Shown here: in pieces, positions 37,120-45,737 of the stretch | Layout of the letters: each line of letters starts with the position of its first letter | Position numbering within the stretch: position 1 is the first letter of the stretch | Origin: Petrotoga sp. 9PW.55.5.1 | GTDB taxonomy: Bacteria > Thermotogota > Thermotogae > Petrotogales > Petrotogaceae | Length of the DNA stretch: 61,126 nt | Reading direction: 5' to 3' | NCBI RefSeq assembly: GCF_003265365.1 | Contig: NZ_AUPM01000066.1 | Span: forward strand, 1 to 61,126 | Translations under genes and position numbers: made by a program | The notes under the pieces: model-generated | What the model was told of the DNA's origin: nothing | Seen by the model: only the letters and a program-made list of their open reading frames with translations | Databases searched by the model: none

Positions 37120-38364
37120 ATGAAGTTTTTAGTTGTTGGTAAAGGAGCTAGAGAACACGCAATTGCCTGGAAGTTAGCCCAAAATAATAAAATTGACAAA
37201 ATTTTTGTAATTCCTGGAAATGATGGTATAACCAAAGAGGAAAAATGTGAAACTTTAGATATACGAAGTATCGATGAAATACTTAAATTTGCTAAAAAAG
37301 AAGACATAAATTTAACGTTTGTAGGTTCAGAGGAATATCTTGCACAAGGTATTGTGGATAAGTTTAATGAAACAAATCTTAAAATAATTGGTCCAAATAA
37401 GTATTCGACTCAATTAGAAAGTAGTAAAGTGTTTGCTAAGAATTTTATGAAAAAATATAATGTGCAAACAGCTGATTATCAATCTTTTGAAGAACTTAAT
37501 TTAGCAATTGAATACATTAATAAAACTGAACACCCTTTGGTAATAAAAGCTGATGGATTAGCAGCTGGTAAAGGTGTTTATATAAGTGAAAGTGTGGAAG
37601 AGTCAGAAGAAGCTATAAAAGAACTTATGAAGAGTAAACAATTCAAAGAAGCAGGGAAAAGAATTGTTATAGAAAAGTATTTAGAAGGATTTGAAGCATC
37701 TCTATTTTTTCTTTTAGATGGAAAAAATTATCAGTTTCTAACTGTTTCAAAAGATCATAAAAAGTTATTAGAAGGAGACTCTGGTCCAAACACCGGAGGA
37801 ATGGGTGCGATTACTCCTCATCCTGAAGTTGATGAGAATTTATTAAAATCAATTGAAAAGAAGATAATTAAACCAACGATTACTGGATTAAAAAAAGAAA
37901 ATTTGTTTTATAAAGGTATACTATATATTGGTTTAATGATAGAAGAAAATGAACCATATGTTTTGGAATACAACGTTAGGTTGGGTGATCCGGAAACTCA
38001 ATCTATTCTTTATTTACTGAAAAGTGATTTCTTTCAAATATTAAAGGATATATATGAAGGAGAATTAAATCAAACCAAAATAGAATTTTATAATGGATAT
38101 TCTGTATGTTTAGTTCTTAGCAGCGAGGGTTATCCTTACTCTTATACTACAGGGGAGAAAATTTTAATTGGAGAAAGTTGTACATCCAAAATTTTCTATG
38201 CGGGTGTAGAGAAAGAAAAAGAAAACAATTATTTAGTAACTAATGGTGGAAGAGTTCTTTCGTTAGTTAGCAGAGCAAAAACCATAGATGAGGCAAGAAA
38301 CAAGGTATATAAAGATGCGGGAAAAGTATTTTTCAGTTCAAAATATTATCGAAAAGATATATAA
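37120..38364 (+). CDS. purD: GAR synthetase
   Basis: About 414 residues, an ATP-grasp ligase joining phosphoribosylamine and glycine. It has the N-terminal VVGKGAREHAIAWKL, the ATP-binding KADGLAAGKGVYI, the motif DHKKLLEGDSGPNTGGMGA and the metal-site region EYNVRLGDPETQ. ATG 37120 follows GGGGAGG; the open frame starts at 37093. It closes the purine run; purK, purB, purA and guaAB are not in the window. Confidence 0.96.
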   Translation: MKFLVVGKGAREHAIAWKLAQNNKIDKIFVIPGNDGITKEEKCETLDIRSIDEILKFAKKEDINLTFVGSEEYLAQGIVDKFNETNLKIIGPNKYSTQLESSKVFAKNFMKKYNVQTADYQSFEELNLAIEYINKTEHPLVIKADGLAAGKGVYISESVEESEEAIKELMKSKQFKEAGKRIVIEKYLEGFEASLFFLLDGKNYQFLTVSKDHKKLLEGDSGPNTGGMGAITPHPEVDENLLKSIEKKIIKPTITGLKKENLFYKGILYIGLMIEENEPYVLEYNVRLGDPETQSILYLLKSDFFQILKDIYEGELNQTKIEFYNGYSVCLVLSSEGYPYSYTTGEKILIGESCTSKIFYAGVEKEKENNYLVTNGGRVLSLVSRAKTIDEARNKVYKDAGKVFFSSKYYRKDI

Positions 38365-38373
38365 AAAGATATT

Positions 38374-38724
38374 TCAACCACTTTTATTTATCCTGTGGCG
38401 AGCTATAGATTCTTCAACTTTTAAATATCCGTTTTTCATTGCCTTTTTACTTGACTGAACCGTTAACTGGTTTTCTTTTAGGCTTTCGATTTTATTGGTT
38501 ATTATTTGGGATCTTTCTTTGTCTTTCTTTAGAATTTTGTCTGCCATATTTTTTACAGAAGGATTATCTTTAAATTGTTCTAGTTTTTTTAATATTTCAT
38601 ATCTTTTTTCTAGGGATTTTGAGAAAATATCAAAATCCCCTTTTTTTAATGATTCATCTAAAGACTCTTCGATTTTTAAAATCTGTTTTAAATATTCTTC
38701 TATTTCTAAGTTTGTATCAGACAT
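38374..38724 (-). CDS. Helical protein, possibly FliT-like flagellar chaperone
   Basis: A 116-residue, highly charged, all-helical protein with heptad-like spacing from about 5 to 105. Length and pattern resemble FliT/FlgN-type flagellar export chaperones, but no residue set proves this, so the name is tentative. The ATG follows AAAAAAGGAG. It runs against purD, ending 9 bases from it, and is divergent from tsaC. Confidence 0.5.
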   Translation of the reverse strand: MSDTNLEIEEYLKQILKIEESLDESLKKGDFDIFSKSLEKRYEILKKLEQFKDNPSVKNMADKILKKDKERSQIITNKIESLKENQLTVQSSKKAMKNGYLKVEESIARHRINKSG

Positions 38725-38749
38725 ATATAATTCTCCTTTTTTTGTTGAG

Positions 38750-38777
38750 ATTATAACATATTTTCGAAAAATGTTAA
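38750..38777 (-). promoter_or_regulatory. Probable promoter of the FliT-like gene
   Basis: On the minus strand TTAACA (38777-38772) and TATAAT (38755-38750) are 16 bases apart, and the latter is preceded by TGT, an extended -10. It lies 26 bases upstream of the ATG at 38724. No well-formed promoter was found for tsaC beyond TATAAT at 38854-38859. Confidence 0.45.
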
Positions 38778-38805
38778 TATTTCGATTTAATAGAAATTAA
38801 GGATG

Positions 38806-38827
38806 ATTAGAGATAATTATCTCTAAT
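38806..38827. repeat. Perfect 22-bp palindrome between divergent genes
   Basis: ATTAGAGATAATTATCTCTA followed by AT (22 bases) is its own reverse complement. It lies in the divergent gap between the FliT-like gene and tsaC, 28 bases above the minus-strand -35 and 26 bases above the plus-strand TATAAT. Length and perfection suit a dimeric repressor site or a cruciform. Confidence 0.55.
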
Positions 38828-38910
38828 TATTTCTTTTTTTCTTTAGTTTCTTGTATAATATATAAGGTATAAGAGATTCAAATTGTTTTGTTAGAAAGGG
38901 AGAATCTATT

Positions 38911-39945
38911 ATGGAAACTATTGTTGTTGAAATTGATCCATTGAATATTGAAGAAAGTAAAATTAAAGAGGCAGCCAATGCCATTAAAGAAGATAAAACT
39001 GTAGTATTTCCAACAGAAACAGTATATGGTTTAGGGGCAAACGGATTATCTGAAAACGCAGTAAAAAAAATCTTTGATGCAAAAGGTAGACCATATGATA
39101 ATCCTTTGATATTACATGTAGCTGATGTTAGATCTTTTTTAGAATACACCTATATTTCTTATACTCTTTTAGAAAAAGTAGAAAGATTGTTACCAGGACC
39201 CGTTACTTTTGTTTTGAAAAAAAAGGAGATCGTTCCTAATATTGTTACTGCTGGAAAGGATACAGTTGCTGTTAGGATGCCTGCTCATCCAGTTGCCTTA
39301 AAATTAATTAAATTTGCCGGTGTTCCAATTGCAGCTCCTAGTGCTAATATCTCTGGTAAACCAAGTCCTACATTGTCAGAACATGTTTTGAAAGATATGT
39401 ACGGAAAAGTTGATTATATTATCATTGGTGGTTTGGTTCAATTTGGAATAGAATCAACTGTTATTGATTTAACGCAGGGAAAAGTTCCAATAATTTTAAG
39501 ACCTGGTCCTATACCTCCTGAAAAGTTAAAAGAGATCTTTGGAGATATTTTTATACCTGAATTTGCTTATGGGCGTACTGAAGCGGATTATGTCAAATCG
39601 CCTGGAATGAAATATAGACATTACGCTCCAAATACCCCGCTTATATTAGTAGAACAAAGTCACTTTGATTTAATGATTAACAAAGTTTTAGAAGAATCAA
39701 AAAATTATCACAATCCCATAATTTTGTGTTTAAAAGAGCATGCTAACTATTTTAAAAAATATGGAGTAAATTTTGATATAATTGGAAGTGAGGAAAATTA
39801 TTATGAATTTGCTGTTAAACTCTTTGAAATGTTAAGAAAATACGATGAAAAGGTTGATGCTATGATAGTAGAAGGTATAGAGGATCGGGGTATTGGAATA
39901 GCTGTGATGAACAGATTAAGAAAAGCTGCTTGTAAGATTTTATAA
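38911..39945 (+). CDS. tsaC: Threonylcarbamoyl-AMP synthase (Sua5 type)
   Basis: A 344-residue enzyme making threonylcarbamoyl-AMP for the t6A37 modification of ANN-decoding tRNAs. The YrdC domain (about 15-205) has FPTETVYGLGANG, KGRPYDNPLILHV, RMPAHPVALKL and APSANISGKPSPT. The linker (SPGMKYRHYAPNTPL) and a C-terminal Sua5 domain (about 240-340) make it the long Sua5 form, not the short TsaC. coaX follows 6 bases on. Confidence 0.95.
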   Translation: METIVVEIDPLNIEESKIKEAANAIKEDKTVVFPTETVYGLGANGLSENAVKKIFDAKGRPYDNPLILHVADVRSFLEYTYISYTLLEKVERLLPGPVTFVLKKKEIVPNIVTAGKDTVAVRMPAHPVALKLIKFAGVPIAAPSANISGKPSPTLSEHVLKDMYGKVDYIIIGGLVQFGIESTVIDLTQGKVPIILRPGPIPPEKLKEIFGDIFIPEFAYGRTEADYVKSPGMKYRHYAPNTPLILVEQSHFDLMINKVLEESKNYHNPIILCLKEHANYFKKYGVNFDIIGSEENYYEFAVKLFEMLRKYDEKVDAMIVEGIEDRGIGIAVMNRLRKAACKIL

Positions 39946-39951
39946 AAGGGG

Positions 39952-40728
39952 ATGGTAGATATAGAGCTGCTTTTTGATGTTGGAAATTCAAACACCATGA
40001 TTGGATTATATAAAGATGGTGATTATATAACTTGGAGATTAGGGCCAAGTAGTTTTGAAACTGAAGATTCATTATTTGTACAAATATTAACCTTGTTAAA
40101 TCGTTTTAATATAAGTATAGAAGAAATTAATTCATGTGGCGTATCATCTGTTGTTCCCAACGTTAATTTTATTTTGGAACAAATGATAAAAAAGTATTTC
40201 AATATGAAACCAGTTTTTGTTTCAACAATACATAAAATTGATAACATCGCTTATTTGGTAGATTATCCTAAAGAAATCGGGGCTGATAGGTTATGTAATG
40301 TTATAGGAAGTAAAGTTGAGTATGGTGACGACGTTATATCAATTGATTTTGGAACTGCTATAACTATTGATGTTTTAGAAAACGGAAACTTTGTTGGCGG
40401 AGCCATAGTTCCAGGTTTTAAAACAGCAATTGGAGCATTATTTTCTAAAACAGCTCAACTACCAAAAGTAGAATTTTATATACCTGATTATCATCTCGGT
40501 AAAAATACGATTGATAATATACAGATTGGAGTAATAAAAACGATATTTTACGGTATCGAAAGGTTAGTAGAAGAGATAAAGAAGGAAAGAAAAAAAGATT
40601 TTATCATTGTAACGACTGGTGGAGATATGGGGTTCTTTTCAAAAGAAATTTCTTTATTTTCAAACTACGATCCTTATCTTACTCTAAAAGGCATTCATTA
40701 TTACATGAAAGAGGTAAATAATTACTAA
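39952..40728 (+). CDS. coaX: Type III pantothenate kinase
   Basis: A 258-residue kinase for the first step of coenzyme A synthesis. The type III motifs are all seen: LLFDVGNSNTMIGL (phosphate 1), the substrate motif KEIGADRLCNVIG, DFGTAITIDV (phosphate 2) and PGFKTAIGALF. The ATG touches the SD AAAGGGG with no spacer; an ATA at 39961 is 9 bases after it and would give the usual short N-terminus, so the start is uncertain. Confidence 0.94.
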   Translation: MVDIELLFDVGNSNTMIGLYKDGDYITWRLGPSSFETEDSLFVQILTLLNRFNISIEEINSCGVSSVVPNVNFILEQMIKKYFNMKPVFVSTIHKIDNIAYLVDYPKEIGADRLCNVIGSKVEYGDDVISIDFGTAITIDVLENGNFVGGAIVPGFKTAIGALFSKTAQLPKVEFYIPDYHLGKNTIDNIQIGVIKTIFYGIERLVEEIKKERKKDFIIVTTGGDMGFFSKEISLFSNYDPYLTLKGIHYYMKEVNNY

Positions 40729-40742
40729 TTGGAGGTTTAGCT

Positions 40743-42089
40743 TTGAACTTTTTAGTAGTTAACCCTTGGATATATGATTTTGCAGCTTATGATTTTTGGC
40801 TTAAACCTTTAGGATTGTTGTATATTAGTGAGATACTAAAGCATTTTGGACATGAAGTGACATTTATAGATTTATTGAATAGATATGATAAGGATTTAAA
40901 GGATTTTATTCTTCCAAAAGATAGAAAATTTGGTACAGGAAAGTTCTACAATGAAGAAGTGGAAAAACCAGATATTTTAAAAAATATACCTAGAAAATTT
41001 AAAAGGTACGGTACCCCGCCTGAATTATTTGAAAAAAAATTAGAAAAAATAAAAAATAAAAAAAATATTGATAGTATATTTGTGGGAATTACTCTAACTT
41101 ATTGGTACTATGGTGGTTTGGAAACGGTTAGGATTCTTCGAAGATACTTCCCTTCAACTCCAATTATATTAGGAGGAATTTATTCTACTTTATATGAAGA
41201 ACACGCTCAAAAAACCTTTTCAAATCTCGGGGTAACAATTTGCCCTGGTGCTGGTTTAAACCCTGTTTTAAAATCTTTTAATACTTTAGGGTTAGATACA
41301 AGTAAATTGAGTGAATTTAATTGGTTTGATGAATTAGAGTTATCATATGATTTTTATGAGTCTTATCTTTCTTATATTGTTTTAATATCTTCCATTGGTT
41401 GTCCTTTTCATTGTACTTATTGCGTTACTCCTAAAATGTGGAAATTTCAGTACAGGGATATAGATAAAATAATTAATAATATAGAAAATCTTCTAATAAA
41501 AAGACCATATTTAAAAGATATAGTTTTTTTCGATGATGCCTTTCTATTAAGAAAAGACATTTCAGAGTTTTTAGAAGCATTATCCTACTTTCGGGTAAGA
41601 TATCACCTTCCAAATGGTATACATACAAGAAGAGTAAATGAAGAAGTTGCGTTTCTTTTAAAAAAAGCAAATTTTAAAACCATTAAACTTGGGTATGAAA
41701 GCTATGATTTTAACGTTCAAAAAGAAACAGGTTTTAAAGTAACAAATAAAGATCTAATACTTGCTGTTAACAATTTAAAAAAAGTAGGATTCAATATGGA
41801 AGATGTATCTGCTTATATATTAACAAACTTGCCAAATCAAAAAATCGAAGATATAAAACAAGCTATTGACTTTTGTTATTCACTTGGTATTAGCGTAAAT
41901 TTAAACGAATTCACACCAATTCCAGGGACACCAGATTATAATAAATTAGTTAATCATGGATACTTAGATTTATACACCGATCCTCTTTTGCTTAACAATA
42001 CTATCCTTCCTTTCTGGTCGAATTTTGGTCTTTCTAACGACAAATTAGATAAATTAAAAAAATATAAAAAATTAAAATATTCCAATTAA
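40743..42089 (+). CDS. B12-binding-type radical SAM protein
   Basis: A 448-residue protein with an N-terminal Rossmann domain of the cobalamin-binding radical SAM class (about 1-170: FLVVNPWIYDFAAYDFW, FVGITLTYWYYGG, ILGGIYSTLY), then a radical SAM core with GCPFHCTYCVTP (C-x3-C-x2-C) and a C-terminal region with TNLPNQKIEDI. The DxHxxG cobalamin motif is not evident, so it may not bind B12. Substrate unknown. TTG start 6 bases after GGAGG; likely cotranscribed with tsaC-coaX. Confidence 0.82.
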   Translation: MNFLVVNPWIYDFAAYDFWLKPLGLLYISEILKHFGHEVTFIDLLNRYDKDLKDFILPKDRKFGTGKFYNEEVEKPDILKNIPRKFKRYGTPPELFEKKLEKIKNKKNIDSIFVGITLTYWYYGGLETVRILRRYFPSTPIILGGIYSTLYEEHAQKTFSNLGVTICPGAGLNPVLKSFNTLGLDTSKLSEFNWFDELELSYDFYESYLSYIVLISSIGCPFHCTYCVTPKMWKFQYRDIDKIINNIENLLIKRPYLKDIVFFDDAFLLRKDISEFLEALSYFRVRYHLPNGIHTRRVNEEVAFLLKKANFKTIKLGYESYDFNVQKETGFKVTNKDLILAVNNLKKVGFNMEDVSAYILTNLPNQKIEDIKQAIDFCYSLGISVNLNEFTPIPGTPDYNKLVNHGYLDLYTDPLLLNNTILPFWSNFGLSNDKLDKLKKYKKLKYSN

Positions 42090-42165
42090 ACGTAATTATT
42101 GTTAATTATAATCAATTATGAATGATTATGAGTGATTATAACCTAAAATCTCTAATTTTCTTTAT

Positions 42166-42202
42166 TTGACAATTTAGCATAATATGACTATAATTATAGT
42201 CA
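42166..42202 (+). promoter_or_regulatory. Consensus promoter with palindromic operator over the -10 box
   Basis: TTGACA (42166-42171), a 17-base spacer and TATAAT (42189-42194) make a full consensus promoter. A perfect 18-bp palindrome, TGACTATAATTATAGTCA (42185-42202), is centred on the -10 box, 12 bases before the ATG of the antitoxin gene. This is the form of an autoregulated toxin-antitoxin operator. Confidence 0.8.
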
Positions 42203-42214
42203 AGGGGTATCAAA

Positions 42215-42475
42215 ATGGATTTGAAGGATTATTCATTTTATAGTTTGGCTGATGCAAAAGCAAGATTTTCTCAAGTTGTTGATGAAATAGAAGAGGAAAA
42301 TAAAAATATTATTATTACAAAAAATGGAGTCCCTAAAGCTGTAATGATGAACTATGAGAAGTTTATAAAATTGATAGATTTTATAGATGAAATTAGGGAT
42401 CTTTCACTTTTTGAAATAGAAGATGTTGAGGAGTATAAGCGTATTAAAAAATTTTTTGATTACTTTGAAGATTGA
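42215..42475 (+). CDS. Orphan antitoxin of the Phd/YefM family
   Basis: An 86-residue protein with the Phd/YefM fold: YSLADAKARFSQVVDEIE, then IIITKNGVPKAVMMNYEKF. These antitoxins bind DNA with the N-terminal part and neutralise a Doc or RelE/YoeB toxin with the C-terminal tail (DLSFFE-like acidic end is present). No toxin gene lies up- or downstream; the next gene is an ABC ATPase. It may act as a free regulator or be a relic of a pair. Confidence 0.85.
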   Translation: MDLKDYSFYSLADAKARFSQVVDEIEEENKNIIITKNGVPKAVMMNYEKFIKLIDFIDEIRDLSLFEIEDVEEYKRIKKFFDYFED

Positions 42476-42526
42476 TAGAAGATTGTAATTCTTTTAAAAT
42501 TCAAAATTAAATGGAGGTGTGTTTTA

Positions 42527-43528
42527 ATGGCTCAAGTTTTATTAGAAAAGGTGAATAAGGTTTATCCCAATGGGTTTCATGCGGTAAAAGATGTAGAATT
42601 CAACATAGAAGATAAAGAATTCTTAGTTTTATTAGGTCCATCTGGATGTGGAAAGACTACAACCCTGAGGATGATTGCCGGATTAGAAGATATTACGGAA
42701 GGTACAATAAAGATTGACACGAAAGTTGTTAATGATGTTGAACCAAAAGACAGAGATATTGCTATGGTTTTTCAGAACTATGCTTTGTATCCTCATATGA
42801 CAGTTTATGATAATATGGCTTTTGGGTTGAAATTGAGAAAAACTCCAAAAGACGAAATAGAAAAAAAGGTTAGAGATGCATCCAAGATTCTTGGTATAGA
42901 ACATTTGTTAGACAGGAAACCAAAACAATTATCAGGTGGACAAAGACAGAGAGTTGCATTGGGAAGAGCAATAGTTAGAGATCCAAAAGTCTTCTTGTTT
43001 GACGAACCTCTTTCTAACTTAGATGCTAAATTAAGGGTTCAAATGAGGGCTGAGCTTAAAAAGTTGCAAAAAAGATTGGAAGCAACAGTAGCATACGTTA
43101 CACATGACCAGGTAGAAGCTATGACTATGGCAGATAAGATAGTTATTATGAACGAAGGATATATTCAACAAGTAGGAGGACCTTTTGAAGTTTATAATAA
43201 TCCTGCTAATATCTTTGTTGCTGGTTTCATTGGAACGCCACCTATGAATTTCTTAAATGTAAAAGTGATACGAGATAATGGTATTGAGGATATTTATGAT
43301 AAGAATCTTTTTGAAGATGCTAAGGAAACAAATACTCTAGAAAGTGTAGTAGACGTTGTCGAACCATTAGGGAGTGAAACTTTGCTTCATCTTACAGTAG
43401 GAAACCAGTCTATCACCGCTAAAGTTAGTCCGCAAACTACCGCAGAAGCCGGTAAAAATTTTAAAGTAGCTTTAGATATGAAAATGTGTCACGCTTTTGA
43501 TAAGGAAACTGAAAAAGCTATATTTTAG
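42527..43528 (+). CDS. Sugar ABC transporter ATP-binding protein (MalK/UgpC/MsmX type), orphan
   Basis: A 333-residue ATPase with Walker [10 protein letters not shown], signature LSGGQRQR, Walker [15 protein letters not shown] and switch THDQ. The C-terminal 100 residues form the short TOBE/OB domain of the carbohydrate (CUT1) importers. No permease or binding-protein gene is nearby, so it probably serves several transporters in trans, as MsmX does in B. subtilis. Strong GGAGGTG site; a terminator follows at once. Confidence 0.92.
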   Translation: MAQVLLEKVNKVYPNGFHAVKDVEFNIEDKEFLVLLGPSGCGKTTTLRMIAGLEDITEGTIKIDTKVVNDVEPKDRDIAMVFQNYALYPHMTVYDNMAFGLKLRKTPKDEIEKKVRDASKILGIEHLLDRKPKQLSGGQRQRVALGRAIVRDPKVFLFDEPLSNLDAKLRVQMRAELKKLQKRLEATVAYVTHDQVEAMTMADKIVIMNEGYIQQVGGPFEVYNNPANIFVAGFIGTPPMNFLNVKVIRDNGIEDIYDKNLFEDAKETNTLESVVDVVEPLGSETLLHLTVGNQSITAKVSPQTTAEAGKNFKVALDMKMCHAFDKETEKAIF

Positions 43529-43543
43529 TCTTAAAAAAAGAAT

Positions 43544-43574
43544 CCCATTGTGGTAATTAGCCACAATGGGTTTT
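43544..43574 (+). terminator. Intrinsic terminator after the MalK-type ATPase gene
   Basis: CCCATTGTGG (43544-43553) pairs perfectly with CCACAATGGG (43561-43570) around a 7-base loop, followed by TTTTCT. It ends the transcript 46 bases after the stop codon, so cas6 downstream needs its own promoter. Confidence 0.85.
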
Positions 43575-43624
43575 CTCTAACATAAAACATAAAAGATATT
43601 ATATTGTTCACTGGGGGGATTTTG

Positions 43625-44410
43625 TTGGTTATTAAGATGGTATTTGGTTCAGTTGAGAGAGAAAGGATTGAACTACCTGTTCATTATAACAGACCTCTTC
43701 AAGGACTTTTTTATAATTTAATGTCTGATACAATGCCAAGCTATCATGATTTAGGAACAAGATCCGAAGATAAAAGATTAAAATTGTTTACTTTTTCAAG
43801 AATATATCCATATAATTCTTTTAAAGTAGAGAATAAGAAAATGATATTTAAAGGTTTGTTTAGCATTTATTTTGCTTCACCAATTGAAGAGCTTGCTAAT
43901 GCTGTTCTAAAAGCAATTAAAGATCAAAACACAGTAAGAATAGAAAAAAATTATTTTACTTTAGTGAAGTATGAAGTTATTGAAAATGAAATAGAAGAGG
44001 AAATATTAGTTAAAACATTATCTCCTATTACAGCTTATTCAACAATAATATTACCTAATGGAAGCAGATATACTCATTATTTTTCCCCTTATTCTACTGA
44101 TTTTAAAAAATTGATCGAAGAAAATTTGAAAAGAAAAGCCTCTGCTCTAAATATTGATACTGAAGGTAAAATGTTTCATATAGAACCGTACGGAGTTACT
44201 GAGAAAAATGAAAAATTACTTTTTTATAAAGATATTATAATAAAAGGTTGGACTGGATATTTTGTGTTAAAGGGTGAACCTGAATTGATATTTCTAGCTC
44301 TTAATTCTGGTTTAGGTGCAAAAAATGCTCAGGGATTTGGAATGGTTTTATCAGTAGAAAAAAATTATGTAATAGGAAGTAAAGTATTACAATTTTCTGA
44401 GAAAGGTTAA
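43625..44410 (+). CDS. cas6: CRISPR-associated endoribonuclease Cas6, isolated from any CRISPR locus
   Basis: About 261 residues. The C-terminal glycine-rich loop GLGAKNAQGFGMV is the RAMP/Cas6 hallmark, and the N-terminal ferredoxin-like half has LPVHYNRPLQGLFYNLM and KLFTFSRIYPYNSFK as in Cas6. His41 (SYHDLG) and nearby lysines could form the catalytic set, so activity is plausible. Cas6 cuts CRISPR precursor RNA in its repeat. No repeat array or other cas gene is in the window. TTG 43625 is 6 bases after GGGGGG; the frame opens at 43604. Confidence 0.88.
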   Translation: MVIKMVFGSVERERIELPVHYNRPLQGLFYNLMSDTMPSYHDLGTRSEDKRLKLFTFSRIYPYNSFKVENKKMIFKGLFSIYFASPIEELANAVLKAIKDQNTVRIEKNYFTLVKYEVIENEIEEEILVKTLSPITAYSTIILPNGSRYTHYFSPYSTDFKKLIEENLKRKASALNIDTEGKMFHIEPYGVTEKNEKLLFYKDIIIKGWTGYFVLKGEPELIFLALNSGLGAKNAQGFGMVLSVEKNYVIGSKVLQFSEKG

Positions 44411-44450
44411 AATATATAGTATAGCCTAACAATAATTCTCGGGGGTGTAA

Positions 44451-45671
44451 GTGTGTCTAAAAAAAAATGTAATATATGCACAATCAGGTGGAGTAACAAG
44501 TGTAATAAATGCTTCTGCATATGGACTTATACATACTGCATTAGAAGATAAGAATATTGGAAATGTTTATGTTGGTATAAACGGAATAACTGGTGTTTTG
44601 GATGGAAAACTTTTTGATCTTACCAAAGAGTCTCCTGAACGAATTAATAACTTAAAAAATACTCCGGGTAGTGCATTCGGAACATGTAGACACAGATTAA
44701 AAGAAGGTGATGAACAAGGATTTAAATTATTGTTTGAAACCTTTGAAAAATATGGAATTGGTTATTTTTTCTATAACGGCGGAAACGATTCTATGGATAC
44801 TGCTTATAAAGTAGATAACTATGCCAAAAGTATTGGTTACGATTTAAACGTTATAGGAATTCCTAAGACAATCGATAATGATTTATATGGAACCGATCAT
44901 TCACCGGGTTATGGATCAGCTGCAAAATACTTAGCGGTTTCTATGTTAGAAGCGAGCATCGACACAAGAAGTATGAGCAGAGATTCAACTAAAGTATTCA
45001 TAATGGAAACAATGGGGAGACATGCTGGTTGGTTGGCAGCAGCAACTTCCTTAGCCAAATTGAATGGTGATTATGGTCCACATATCATACTCCTTCCGGA
45101 AAGAGTTTTTGAGGAAGATAATTTTGTTCAGAAGGTGGAAAATGAAGTTAAGAAAAATGGATACTGTACAATCGCCGTTTCTGAAGGCATTAAATATAAA
45201 AGCGGGGCTTTTGTTTCAGATATGGGATACACCGATAGTTTTGGAAATAGACAGTTAGGAGATGTTGGTAGAGTTGTTGCAAATATTGTGTTAACTAGAC
45301 TTGGTTTGAAAGTTCACGTGTGTATTCCAGATTATCTCCAAAGAAGTGGCGGTCATATTGTTAGTAAAACAGATAAAGAAGAAGCTATAAAAGTTGGAGA
45401 GAAAGCTTTTGAATATGCAAAAAATGGATTAAGCGGATATATGGTTACAATTAACAGAGTAAGTAATGATCCTTACAAAGTAGAATATGGAAAAGTTCCA
45501 CTATTTGAAGTAGCTAACAACACAAAATATTTACCTGAAGAATTCATAGATGATGAAGGTTATAATATGAGCAATAATTTTATTGATTACGCAAAACCTT
45601 TAATTACAGGAGAAAGTTATCCTGAGTATAATAACGGTATTCCAAATTACGTAACATTTCCTATTGAATAA
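44451..45671 (+). CDS. pfp: Pyrophosphate-dependent 6-phosphofructokinase
   Basis: A 406-residue PFK. The N-terminal AQSGGVTSVINAS, YNGGNDSMDTA, PKTIDND and METMGRHAGW motifs are present. In place of the GGDGS of ATP enzymes it has GGNDS, and a Lys replaces Gly in PKTIDND; both mark PPi as the phosphate donor. It would run glycolysis, reversibly, on pyrophosphate. GTG start after CGGGGG. It stands alone, with a terminator after it. Confidence 0.92.
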   Translation: MCLKKNVIYAQSGGVTSVINASAYGLIHTALEDKNIGNVYVGINGITGVLDGKLFDLTKESPERINNLKNTPGSAFGTCRHRLKEGDEQGFKLLFETFEKYGIGYFFYNGGNDSMDTAYKVDNYAKSIGYDLNVIGIPKTIDNDLYGTDHSPGYGSAAKYLAVSMLEASIDTRSMSRDSTKVFIMETMGRHAGWLAAATSLAKLNGDYGPHIILLPERVFEEDNFVQKVENEVKKNGYCTIAVSEGIKYKSGAFVSDMGYTDSFGNRQLGDVGRVVANIVLTRLGLKVHVCIPDYLQRSGGHIVSKTDKEEAIKVGEKAFEYAKNGLSGYMVTINRVSNDPYKVEYGKVPLFEVANNTKYLPEEFIDDEGYNMSNNFIDYAKPLITGESYPEYNNGIPNYVTFPIE

Positions 45672-45696
45672 CAATACGTGATTATCTTTATTAAAA

Positions 45697-45730
45697 AGTC
45701 GGGCAATAATGCCCGACTATCTTATTTCTT
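45697..45730. terminator. Terminator between convergent genes
   Basis: AGTCGGGCA (45697-45705) pairs with TGCCCGACT (45710-45718) around a 4-base loop. It is followed by a broken T-rich run (ATCTTATTTCTT) on the plus strand and flanked by AAAAA on its left, so it can also serve the minus-strand tricorn gene. Confidence 0.8.
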
Positions 45731-45737
45731 AAGGTTG

